Shown here in pieces: positions 27,289-34,908 of a DNA stretch of 42,440 nt. Source of the DNA: Flavobacteriia bacterium. Its GTDB lineage: Bacteria > Bacteroidota > Bacteroidia > Flavobacteriales_D > Crocinitomicaceae. The position numbers were made by a program, and so were the translations under genes. The stretch's first letter is position 1, and each line of letters opens with the position of its first letter. Location: NCBI GenBank assembly GCA_016178305.1, contig JACOTM010000096.1:1-42440 (forward strand), written 5' to 3'. A model generated the notes under the pieces. That model had not been told where the DNA came from, did no database searches, and saw only the letters and a list, made by a program, of their open reading frames with translations.

Positions 27289-28419
27289 TTATTCTATTTC
27301 ACCATTAAGAATTAGATGTTCTTCGTAAATCGCACTATTATCGACCACGAATTGTTTACTGTCAAAACCACTTTCACGGAAGATATTGTGAATTCTTTGT
27401 GGTTCAGTATCCGTCACCATTACTTGGCCAAAATGTTGTTGTGAAACCAATTGCATTAATTTTTGAACACGTGTATTATCCAGTTTATCAAAAATATCAT
27501 CCAACATTAAAACAGGATTGACATGAAGATGTTTTTTTAGCCATTCATATTGAGCTAATTTTAAAGCAATTAAAAACGATTTCTGTTGTCCTTGAGAACC
27601 GAATTTTTTAACTGGATGACCTTTTATCGTAAATAATAAGTCATCTTTATGAACACCCGCATTTGAATATTGTGAAAAAGCATCTTTCTTCTCGAATTCT
27701 TTGATCAATTCATCAAAAGTACTTGTATTTAATTGAGATTTATATTCTAAATGAACTTCTTCTGCCTCTAGTCCAATAAAATTATAGTTGGACTGAAACA
27801 CAGGTATAAATTCTTCTAAAAATGATTTCCGCGCCTCATAAATTGCTGTCCCTACAATCGCCATTTGTTCATTCCAAACTTCGATGGATTCACGATCAAA
27901 CAAACCGTGTTCATACATGTTTTTCAACAAAGCATTACGTTGTTCCAAAATTTTATAATAACGTTGTAAATCATCCAGGTAGCGTCGATTGAATTGAGAA
28001 ATAATTCCATCCATCCATTTGCGACGCAATTCACTGCCTTCAACGATTAAATCTCTATCATACGGCGAAATCATAACGGTTGGAAATTGACCAATGTGAT
28101 CCGCTAATTTTTCGTATTCATTTTTATTGCGTTTGAAAACCTTTTTAGAACCACTTTTTACAGCACAATGAATATGAACTTCTTGTTCGGATTTCATCCA
28201 TGTTCCTTGAATGACAAAAAAATGCTCACCAAAACGAATATTTTGTTTATCAATAGAATTTAAATAGGATTTACACATGCTCAAGTAATGAACAGCATCT
28301 AAAATATTGGTTTTTCCAGATCCATTTTTACCTGAAAAACAATTAATTCCAGGAGATAGACCGATTTCTACCTCTTCGTAATTTTTGAAATTAATTAATT
28401 GTAAATTTTTCAGAAACAT
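27289..28419 (-). CDS. recF: DNA replication and repair protein RecF
   Basis: An SMC-like ATPase that helps load RecA at single-strand gaps through RecFOR. Walker A is GKNGSGKT (30-37 from the ATG at 28419), the Walker B region VLMLDDIFDKLD is near the C-terminus and KFGSQGQQKSFLIALKLAQY is the ABC signature. Length is 376 aa. An in-frame TTG at 28428 overlaps the promoter -7 element and is rejected. The transcript would start at or within about 1-2 nt of the ATG, so the mRNA is probably leaderless or nearly so. Confidence 0.94.
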   Translation of the reverse strand: MFLKNLQLINFKNYEEVEIGLSPGINCFSGKNGSGKTNILDAVHYLSMCKSYLNSIDKQNIRFGEHFFVIQGTWMKSEQEVHIHCAVKSGSKKVFKRNKNEYEKLADHIGQFPTVMISPYDRDLIVEGSELRRKWMDGIISQFNRRYLDDLQRYYKILEQRNALLKNMYEHGLFDRESIEVWNEQMAIVGTAIYEARKSFLEEFIPVFQSNYNFIGLEAEEVHLEYKSQLNTSTFDELIKEFEKKDAFSQYSNAGVHKDDLLFTIKGHPVKKFGSQGQQKSFLIALKLAQYEWLKKHLHVNPVLMLDDIFDKLDNTRVQKLMQLVSQQHFGQVMVTDTEPQRIHNIFRESGFDSKQFVVDNSAIYEEHLILNGEIE

Positions 28420-28425
28420 ATCGTA

Positions 28426-28458
28426 CAAAGGTAGAGAATTATAGTGGCTTTCTCAAAA
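28426..28458 (-). promoter_or_regulatory. Promoter of recF-dciA
   Basis: On the minus strand TACCTTTG (28426-28433) lies 20 nt downstream of TTTTG (28454-28458). This is the same spacing as in the ilv promoter. It places the transcript start next to the recF ATG. Confidence 0.75.
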
Positions 28459-28506
28459 CAATTTTATAATCAATTAAATCCAAAATCAAACATTCAAAAT
28501 CTAAAA

Positions 28507-29238
28507 TTAGATACCTAAGCTTTCTTTCAAAGGACCATAAGCAGTTCTACTAATCGGAACTCTTTTTCCAGATTTCAGTATTGCGACGTATGAATTTTTC
28601 TCGAAGGACTCTATTTTTGTTAATTCATTGATATTGATGATGTATGAACGATGTATACGAACAAATTGATTCGGGTTCAAAGCCTTCTCAAAGTAATTCA
28701 TCGTTTTCTTTTTAAGATGATATTTTTCTTTTGTGTACACTTTCACATAATCATCATACGCTTCAAAGTAGTGAATGTCTGATGTTGGAATGATTTTAAT
28801 CTCACTACCGTCTTTAATTACTATTCGTAAATGTTCGTCTGGTTGCTTGTTATCGATTTCGTTAAGAGAACTTGCAGACGAAGTTTTTTCAGCTTTTTTC
28901 CATTTACTTAATGCAGTGTCAAATCGATCTTTTGGAAACGGTTTCAATAAATAATCAACAGCCGACGCTTCGAAAGCCTTTAAAGCATATTCATCAAATG
29001 CTGTAGTGAAAATTACAGAAGGTGCATCAGGAATTAATTCCAACATTTCAAAACCATTTATTTTAGGCATTTGAACGTCTAAAAAGATTAAATCAGGTTT
29101 TAATTCACTAATTTTTTTAATTCCCTCAAAACCATCATTGCATTCAGCAATTACTTCAAAATCTTCATGATCTTTTAAATATTCTTTTACAATTGCTCTT
29201 GCCAATGGCTCGTCATCGATAATGATTACTGTTTTCAT
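28507..29238 (-). CDS. LytTR-family response regulator
   Basis: A 243-aa regulator. The receiver domain (1-120) has acidic residues D8, D9, the phosphorylated aspartate D54 in LIFLDVQMP and the switch lysine in DYLLKPFPK. The LytTR DNA-binding domain follows (about 143-243: VIKDGSEIKIIPTSDIHYFE and FVRIHRSYIIN). LytTR regulators bind paired TACAGTTAAG-like half-sites. The ATG overlaps the kinase stop by 4 nt, so the two are coupled. An inverted repeat with such half-sites lies upstream of the LiaF-like gene. Confidence 0.92.
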   Translation of the reverse strand: MKTVIIIDDEPLARAIVKEYLKDHEDFEVIAECNDGFEGIKKISELKPDLIFLDVQMPKINGFEMLELIPDAPSVIFTTAFDEYALKAFEASAVDYLLKPFPKDRFDTALSKWKKAEKTSSASSLNEIDNKQPDEHLRIVIKDGSEIKIIPTSDIHYFEAYDDYVKVYTKEKYHLKKKTMNYFEKALNPNQFVRIHRSYIININELTKIESFEKNSYVAILKSGKRVPISRTAYGPLKESLGI

Positions 29239-30287
29239 ATTTGAGGAATTATTAATGTTGTTGTAAATTGAGTTTCGCCTTTATCGATGATCATTAAATC
29301 GTTTTGACCATAGAGCAAGTACAATTTACGTTGTATTGAGTTTAAACCAAAGCCTAAACCTTTTGATGTTTTTTCGTTTTCTTTTGTGTAAGGATTTGAA
29401 ATAGAAATTTCAAGTGCATGAGGTTTACAAACTGATTTCACAGAAATTGTAACATCTTCAGTTGAACCATACAATCCGTATTTTATAGCATTCTCAACTA
29501 TCGGTTGAAGTATCAGTGAGGGTAACATAAATTTTTGACAATTTTCATCAATTTGAAAATCAACATTTAAACGATGACCAAATCGAACCTTCTCTATTTC
29601 TAAATATAAATTCAAATAGCTGATTTCTTCCGATAATGGCATCATTTTTTCCTTTTCTCTGCTTAACGTTCCTCGAAGAAAATCAGAAAGTAACTGAACC
29701 ATTCTTCTTGCTTCATCCGGTTTTACTATTGTTAAAGCGCTAATAGAGTTTAGACTATTGAATAGAAAGTGTGGCTGTAATTGTTGTTGAATATTCGTCA
29801 ATTCAGCGTGATTTAATTGTCGTTCGATTTCAACTAATTTTTCAATCGTTTGTGCTTGTACTTTTTTGAATTTATCCATCCAAAGTTGGAAGAAAGTCAG
29901 GAATAACAAGAAATAAACTAATAACAATCGATAAATAGTGTCATGATTGTATCCAAATTCAAATGAAATATCTTTTTCAAAAAAAGTTGATATAACTGTA
30001 TGAGAGATTATTAAGTGAATATAACTTAAAGAACCAATAAAAGCAATATTTGCAATCGTAATTACTTTTTGAGATTGATAGTATTTTAAGATAAGATTTA
30101 ATATAATTGAACTTAGGAGGAGTAAAATATTGGTTGTAAATGAGTCAACAAAAGCATAGAAAGCATCGAATTTGAGATGATGTAAAATCAAAAATTGAAT
30201 CACAAAAGAAATACTCCACCAACTAATCAGTTGAATGGTCGTATTCTTTTCTAATTCATTAATCTTATTCGTAATTTTTTTTAACAT
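29235..30287 (-). CDS. LytS-type sensor histidine kinase
   Basis: A 350-aa membrane kinase. About four N-terminal TM segments lie between residues 20 and 135, followed by a coiled coil and the His_kinase domain with the phosphorylatable histidine in LQPHFLFNSLNS. A HATPase_c domain follows, with N-box VENAIKYGLYG and glycine-rich KGLGFGLNSIQRKL. There is no large periplasmic sensor domain, so a signal within the membrane or relayed by the co-encoded LiaF-like proteins is likely (inference). The ATG at 30287 is used; a TTG one codon upstream is also possible. Confidence 0.9.
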   Translation of the reverse strand: MLKKITNKINELEKNTTIQLISWWSISFVIQFLILHHLKFDAFYAFVDSFTTNILLLLSSIILNLILKYYQSQKVITIANIAFIGSLSYIHLIISHTVISTFFEKDISFEFGYNHDTIYRLLLVYFLLFLTFFQLWMDKFKKVQAQTIEKLVEIERQLNHAELTNIQQQLQPHFLFNSLNSISALTIVKPDEARRMVQLLSDFLRGTLSREKEKMMPLSEEISYLNLYLEIEKVRFGHRLNVDFQIDENCQKFMLPSLILQPIVENAIKYGLYGSTEDVTISVKSVCKPHALEISISNPYTKENEKTSKGLGFGLNSIQRKLYLLYGQNDLMIIDKGETQFTTTLIIPQI

Positions 30288-30309
30288 CAATTAATCCAAA
30301 ATTTAAAAT

Positions 30310-31089
30310 CTATTTAAAACTTTTGATGTCAATGCCTCCGAATACACAATCACCTTTCAATATAAGAATCTTACTATCTACATCTTCATTTGGGTTCATA
30401 ATTCGCTTATCTTCTATTCCTCCAAAAATTGAATTTAATTCAGATTTCACCTGCCAATTGGAAGGAATAATTAAACTAACTCCTCCAAATACACAGGTTA
30501 TTTCAATAATAGCTTGTTGCTCAAATTCTACGTTTAAAAGATTCAATTCAGTACCTCCAAAAACATTCGTCACATTTGCGCCTTTGAAGTTTTTCGTAAC
30601 AATATTTTTCGTAACACCCCCAAAAATTGCTGTTGATTCAATGAATTCATCCTCTTTATAATCTTGTATATTTTGCTGATTAAAATGTTTGTATTTCTTC
30701 CAATGATTATCACATTTTTTATGTTTATGGCGTTTAAAAATTAAACCTAGACCAAAAAATATGATTGCAATGGGCCAAATTAATTTTGTATTTAATGTAT
30801 TTGGATATAATTCATTGATTAAAAATGCAGCGCCAATACCTAAAACAATCCAACCTTTTGCAAATCTATGTTTAATCAACAAAACCAAACCAAGACCCAT
30901 TAAAAATATTTGCCAAGTAAAAAAACACTTTGGCATTGCAACTCCAATTTCATTTAACAAATAAACAATACCAAAAGCGACAAGTAAAATTCCTGCAGCA
31001 ATTTTTCCTCGTTTTTGTCTTCTTTGCCATTTTACAAAATCGTGTTGTTCTTCTGGGTTTAAATTATTGTTGTCCATATTATTTTTCAT
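30310..31089 (-). CDS. LiaF-like membrane protein
   Basis: A 259-aa protein with a LiaI/LiaF-like N-terminal block of four TM segments (DUF5668-like, residues 30-120). A C-terminal beta-helix of the LiaF/cell-wall-active antibiotic response type follows, with repeated FGG turns (IFGGVTKN, VFGGTELN, VFGGVSL, IFGGIED, VFGGIDI). In Firmicutes LiaF keeps the LiaS kinase inactive until envelope stress. Here the kinase is LytS-type, encoded 22 nt downstream. Another in-frame ATG at 31077 is possible and fits the promoter position better. Confidence 0.8.
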   Translation of the reverse strand: MKNNMDNNNLNPEEQHDFVKWQRRQKRGKIAAGILLVAFGIVYLLNEIGVAMPKCFFTWQIFLMGLGLVLLIKHRFAKGWIVLGIGAAFLINELYPNTLNTKLIWPIAIIFFGLGLIFKRHKHKKCDNHWKKYKHFNQQNIQDYKEDEFIESTAIFGGVTKNIVTKNFKGANVTNVFGGTELNLLNVEFEQQAIIEITCVFGGVSLIIPSNWQVKSELNSIFGGIEDKRIMNPNEDVDSKILILKGDCVFGGIDIKSFK

Positions 31090-31097
31090 TTATAAAA

Positions 31098-31105
31098 CAA
31101 ATGTA
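31098..31105 (-). promoter_or_regulatory. Promoter -7 element of the LiaF-like-kinase-regulator unit
   Basis: TACATTTG on the minus strand matches TAnnTTTG. It would start transcription near 31091. The inverted repeat at 31114-31150 sits over its upstream region. Confidence 0.55.
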
Positions 31106-31113
31106 TGCCACAA

Positions 31114-31150
31114 GATACAGTTTATTACTAATTTATAGGTAAACAGTATC
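31114..31150. promoter_or_regulatory. Candidate LytTR operator (inverted half-sites)
   Basis: GATACAGTTTA (31114-31124) and its inverted partner TAAACAGTATC (31140-31150) match except at the central base, with centres 26 bp apart. Each half resembles the LytTR half-site TACAGTTAAG. The pair lies just upstream of the LiaF-like promoter, so autoregulation by the response regulator is plausible. LytTR sites are more often direct repeats, which is a caution. Confidence 0.45.
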
Positions 31151-31172
31151 TATTTTTCGGTAAAGAAGAAAT

Positions 31173-31406
31173 TTAACAATATTTAGACATTGAATGTCTT
31201 CTTGAATTAAGAATCGATTTTATTCCCAATACTATTAAAAATGATGGCCAAACATAGTGAAAATTAATGCTATTTGGATAGATTTGATTTACTAATAATA
31301 ATAATCCTAAAATAATTGTAAAAATTCCAAAACCTATTTTTCTTCTTTTGTGATTCTTTTTACATTCATTCATTATTTGTTCGAAATGTTGATCTTCAGT
31401 ATTCAT
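31173..31406 (-). CDS. Small two-TM LiaI/DUF5668-like protein
   Basis: A 77-aa protein: a charged N-terminus (1-22) with KKNHKRRK, then two hydrophobic segments (IGFGIFTIILGLLLLVNQIY and an HYVWPSFLIVLGIKSIL stretch) joined by a short loop. The NQIYPNSINFHYVWP link matches the NELYPNTLNTKLIWP link in the adjacent LiaF-like protein, so this appears to be a stand-alone copy of that protein's membrane unit. It lies 83 nt upstream of the LiaF-like gene, which has its own promoter. Confidence 0.7.
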   Translation of the reverse strand: MNTEDQHFEQIMNECKKNHKRRKIGFGIFTIILGLLLLVNQIYPNSINFHYVWPSFLIVLGIKSILNSRRHSMSKYC

Positions 31407-31522
31407 AAATATTTATTTTTAATTGTTAATGAAGTAAAACTAGTTCAACAAGAAATACTTATGAAAATGAAATAGGTGAATAGTAATTTCATTTAGGTAA
31501 AACGGCTTTTTTTTAACTTTTA

Positions 31523-31553
31523 TGAAAAAAAAAGCTGGCAATTATGCCAGCTT
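31523..31553 (-). terminator. Terminator of the Ig-repeat T9SS gene
   Basis: On the minus strand AAGCTGGC / GCCAGCTT arms (31532-31539 and 31546-31553, 6-nt loop) run into a T-run made by the A-tract at 31525-31533. It is 24 nt after the stop codon. Confidence 0.85.
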
Positions 31554-31576
31554 CTTTAAAATGATATGTGTTATTA

Positions 31577-33517
31577 TCAGTTAATGATAAAAGATTTAGA
31601 ATCTTTTAAAGTATTTTTATTTACAATTCTATAAAATCCACTTTCTAAACCTGAGATTTGAACTTTGTAATTGTTTGATTTATTTAAATCAAAATAAGTA
31701 ATGATTTTTCCTTGGCTATTGATTATAAAATAATAACCTCCCGTAATTGCCTCTATATTAATCAATCCAGAAGATGGATTAGGATAAATATTACAAACAA
31801 AATTAGTCGTTTTTAATTCATTAATATAAGCTAAATTTCCTGAAATAATCGTACCAGAAAGAGAATATTGACTGGTGCTTTTTTGAGGGCCATTACTTAC
31901 TACAAAAACAAAATTTCCAGAAATAGTTGGAGCTCCTTCAATAATAACATAGTTATATTCTAAATGCCAATTTACTCCATTCGGAAGACCTGTTACAATC
32001 ACATTGGTCGTATCTTCAACAAAGTAATGAATTGGAGTAATTGAATCACCAACAATCACTAATTGATAATCGGTACTATCTGGAGATATCAAAGTTAAAA
32101 TAGTTGTATCATTTAGTACTAAAAATGGGGTGATTGCTGTCAAAGTTGACCCACAATCATTACTGTAATTAGTTATTAACGATGTCCCTCCAGTTGTTAC
32201 CGGGACACCATGAATATGTGCTAACCCACTAAATGCGATAGAATCATATTGAAATGTTCCAGTAAACCCCAATGGTAAACCTGAAAATGTACAATGGTTC
32301 ATTTGAGCTGTTGAAATATCAATATCAAAAACATTATTGATATGTGATAATATAGGAGTTGCATATAAATTATTTACAACATGAAACTCTGTTTCAATTA
32401 ACAATCTTCCTCTTGCTATAGAATCATTTCCTTCTAGTACTACAAGATAATCAATTGCCATTCCATCAGACACATCAGGGGTTCCTGAGATAATAATTTG
32501 ATTGTTTTGGAAAATTCCAGTTACACCATTAGGTAATCCAGAAAATGTTGCTCCTGTTGCATTGAAAACACTATATATTATAGGAATAATAGGTGTATTA
32601 TTGCATACATATTGTGTATCAGAATATGACGCCGACACTAAAGGTAAATTTAACGATAAATCATGGTTTACAAAAATATTGCCATCAGCAATTGAATCAT
32701 TACCTTCAAAATAAATTAAATATTGATAAAAGCCATACGCTGTAGGAGTACCACTTAAAGTTAATGTATTATTATTTAACGTTGCATTTACACCTGGAGG
32801 TAAATTATGAACATGCATTCCCGTCGCATTATAAACAGCAAAATTAACGGGATTTAATAAGTGATTTTCTTGAACTTGCTGATCAGTGCCATAGTTTGTT
32901 GTAACCAACAATCTTTTAAATCGATCATAAACATGAATTATTCCATTGTAATTATTTGTATTACAACCATTTTGAAATGATAATGTATATGGGAAATTTC
33001 CTGTTGTAAGTGGTATTCCTGAAAAAGTCAATGTGTTATTTGAAAAAGCGCCAAATAAACTATCAGGTAAACTTGAAAATATTGGAATAATATTTTCTTG
33101 AATAGTATATGACCAATTAAATGTGTATGGATCATTTAAGACCCGAAGTGTTGTATCAATAATACTAAAATTATTGATTGTTAAAGCATTTGTTATTATT
33201 GTTGAAATTTCACTTGTATCACTACCATTGTCTCCTGAAACAATACAAAAGTAATGAATTATTGAATCTGCACTTGTATTCGGTGTATAACTTGAATTAG
33301 TTTCGCCATTGATAATTATTGGTAAATTTAAATCATTTGTGTACCATTGATAATTTAAATTAACACCTATCGCCATTACTGATAAGGAAGGTAGAGTTGC
33401 ATTCACACAAACAGTTGTATCGTATTTAATCTGGGAAGTGATGCTTGTTTGCTGACCAAAACTATTACATGATAGAAAACAGCTTAGAAAAAGAAAAAGG
33501 GATTTAAAAGTTTGCAT
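31577..33517 (-). CDS. Secreted Ig-like repeat protein with T9SS type A sorting tail
   Basis: A 646-aa secreted protein. A signal peptide (MQTFKSLFLFLSCFLSCNSFG) is followed by an Ig/PKD-like region with a Trp (LNYQWYTND). About five repeated units of the He_PIG type follow, recognised by pairs like LPPGVNATLNNNTLTLSGTP and LPNGVTGIFQNNQIIISGTP, spaced about 80-100 residues. The last 75 residues, starting NIYPNPSSGLINIEA, are a T9SS type A domain. He_PIG units are adhesion-like in other surface proteins. The upstream -7 element and downstream terminator suggest it stands alone. Confidence 0.82.
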   Translation of the reverse strand: MQTFKSLFLFLSCFLSCNSFGQQTSITSQIKYDTTVCVNATLPSLSVMAIGVNLNYQWYTNDLNLPIIINGETNSSYTPNTSADSIIHYFCIVSGDNGSDTSEISTIITNALTINNFSIIDTTLRVLNDPYTFNWSYTIQENIIPIFSSLPDSLFGAFSNNTLTFSGIPLTTGNFPYTLSFQNGCNTNNYNGIIHVYDRFKRLLVTTNYGTDQQVQENHLLNPVNFAVYNATGMHVHNLPPGVNATLNNNTLTLSGTPTAYGFYQYLIYFEGNDSIADGNIFVNHDLSLNLPLVSASYSDTQYVCNNTPIIPIIYSVFNATGATFSGLPNGVTGIFQNNQIIISGTPDVSDGMAIDYLVVLEGNDSIARGRLLIETEFHVVNNLYATPILSHINNVFDIDISTAQMNHCTFSGLPLGFTGTFQYDSIAFSGLAHIHGVPVTTGGTSLITNYSNDCGSTLTAITPFLVLNDTTILTLISPDSTDYQLVIVGDSITPIHYFVEDTTNVIVTGLPNGVNWHLEYNYVIIEGAPTISGNFVFVVSNGPQKSTSQYSLSGTIISGNLAYINELKTTNFVCNIYPNPSSGLINIEAITGGYYFIINSQGKIITYFDLNKSNNYKVQISGLESGFYRIVNKNTLKDSKSFIIN

Positions 33518-33543
33518 TTTATATAATTATATTAATTGAACCA

Positions 33544-33551
33544 CAAATATA
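33544..33551 (-). promoter_or_regulatory. Promoter -7 element of the Ig-repeat T9SS gene
   Basis: TATATTTG on the minus strand, predicted transcript start near 33537, about 20 nt before the ATG. No good -33 TTG is seen at the expected spacing. Confidence 0.5.
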
Positions 33552-33560
33552 GTTAAATAT

Positions 33561-33594
33561 AAAAAACCGAAGAATTAATTTTCTTCGGTTTTTT
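33561..33594 (-). terminator. Terminator of hppD
   Basis: A perfect 14-bp inverted repeat with arms at 33561-33574 and 33581-33594 and a 6-nt TTAATT loop. It contains a CCGAAGAA/TTCTTCGG core with T-runs at both ends. It lies 37 nt after the hppD stop. Confidence 0.9.
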
Positions 33595-33630
33595 ATATAA
33601 ATTCTAAAAGCTAGATTCTAGTATCTATTT

Positions 33631-34791
33631 TTACAATGTCCCTCTTTTTTCTTGCTCTCTTTCAATTGATTCAAATAATGCCTTAAAATTTCCGGCACCA
33701 AAACCTTTCGCTCCCATTCTTTGGATAATTTCGAAGAATAATGTTGGTCTATCTTCAACTGGTTTTGTGAATATTTGCAGCAAATAGCCTTCTTCATCTG
33801 CATCTATCATGATTGAAAGTTTTTGCAATTCCTTAATGTCTTCTTTCATCATTTTCATGTGTTCACCTAAGCGAACAGGAATTTCATCATAATATGCTTG
33901 TGGTGGTGCTGATAAAAACTCAACTCCTCGAGCTCTTAATTGAGATACGGTTTCAATGATATCATCTGTCGCTACAGCTATATGCTGAACACCTGAACCT
34001 TCATAAAAATCTAAATATTCTTCAATTTGAGAACGTTTTTTTCCTTTAGCTGGCTCATTGATTGGAAACTTAATACGACCATTGCCATTACTCATTACTT
34101 TAGACATCAATGCAGAGTATTCCGTATGAATTTGTTTGTCATCAAATGATAAGAAGTTTACAAATCCCATGACATCCTCATACCATTTTACCCAAGTATT
34201 CATTTCGCCCCAACCAACATTTCCAACCATGTGATCGATGAATTTTAATCCAACTGGAGATGGATTATAAGCTGTTTCTAATTTGACAAAACCAGGTAAA
34301 AATTCTCCTTTATAATTTTTACGTTCCACAAACATGTGAACTGTTTCGCCGTATGTATAGATTCCAGCTGTTACAACCTCCCCGTTTTCGTCTTTCGTTA
34401 CTATTGGTTCTTGGAATGATTTCGCTCCTCTTTTTATTGTTTCTTCATACGATTTACGAGCATCTTCAACCCATAAAGCAACAACTTTAACCCCGTCACC
34501 GTGTTTTTTAACATGCTCGCCAATTGGAGAATCACTTGTTAAAGCAGTTGTTAAAACCAATCGAATTTTATCTTGTTTTAAAACATAAGAAACTCTGTCT
34601 TGAACACCTGTTTCTAGACCTGCGTAAGCAAAATCTTGAAACCCAAATGCCGTTTTATAGAAATGGGCTGCTTGTTTTGCATTTCCAACATAAAATTCAA
34701 CATAATCTGTACCTAATAATGGTAAAAAATCTTGTGCTCCTTCAAATATTTTTTCTAAGCCGTATTCTACGCTTTTTACTTCTTTAGCCAT
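33631..34791 (-). CDS. hppD: 4-hydroxyphenylpyruvate dioxygenase
   Basis: A non-haem Fe(II) dioxygenase converting 4-hydroxyphenylpyruvate to homogentisate. The three iron ligands are visible: H in FIDHMVGNV, H in GVQHIAVATDD and E in PTLFFEIIQR. The vicinal-oxygen-chelate fold repeats twice. From the ATG at 34791 it is 386 aa; an in-frame ATG at 34809 is also possible, but the family usually begins near MAKEVKSVEYG. It lies downstream of hmgA in the same direction, and together they carry out two consecutive steps of tyrosine catabolism. Confidence 0.94.
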   Translation of the reverse strand: MAKEVKSVEYGLEKIFEGAQDFLPLLGTDYVEFYVGNAKQAAHFYKTAFGFQDFAYAGLETGVQDRVSYVLKQDKIRLVLTTALTSDSPIGEHVKKHGDGVKVVALWVEDARKSYEETIKRGAKSFQEPIVTKDENGEVVTAGIYTYGETVHMFVERKNYKGEFLPGFVKLETAYNPSPVGLKFIDHMVGNVGWGEMNTWVKWYEDVMGFVNFLSFDDKQIHTEYSALMSKVMSNGNGRIKFPINEPAKGKKRSQIEEYLDFYEGSGVQHIAVATDDIIETVSQLRARGVEFLSAPPQAYYDEIPVRLGEHMKMMKEDIKELQKLSIMIDADEEGYLLQIFTKPVEDRPTLFFEIIQRMGAKGFGAGNFKALFESIEREQEKRGTL

Positions 34792-34808
34792 TTTTTTTAT
34801 TTTAGTCA

Positions 34809-34840
34809 TTAGTGAATAGTCATTAGAATCTATTCACTAA
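34809..34840. repeat. Hairpin between hmgA and hppD
   Basis: A perfect 11-bp inverted repeat TTAGTGAATAG / CTATTCACTAA with a 10-nt loop, directly 5' of hppD. No T-run on the minus strand, so it may be a processing or stability element. It touches the alternative ATG at 34809. Confidence 0.6.
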
Positions 34841-34865
34841 AAAATTATTTTATTCAATATTTAAC

Positions 34866-34904
34866 ATTCAAAATCAAGAATTCAAAATTCAAAATTCAAA
34901 ATTT
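34866..34904. repeat. Tandem 7-bp repeat (TTCAAAA)
   Basis: Three head-to-tail TTCAAAA units with variant neighbours (ATTCAAAATC, AAGAATTC) in the hmgA-hppD spacer. Similar strings occur at about 15867-15897 and 28477-28506, all between genes. Confidence 0.6.
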
Positions 34905-34908
34905 AGAT

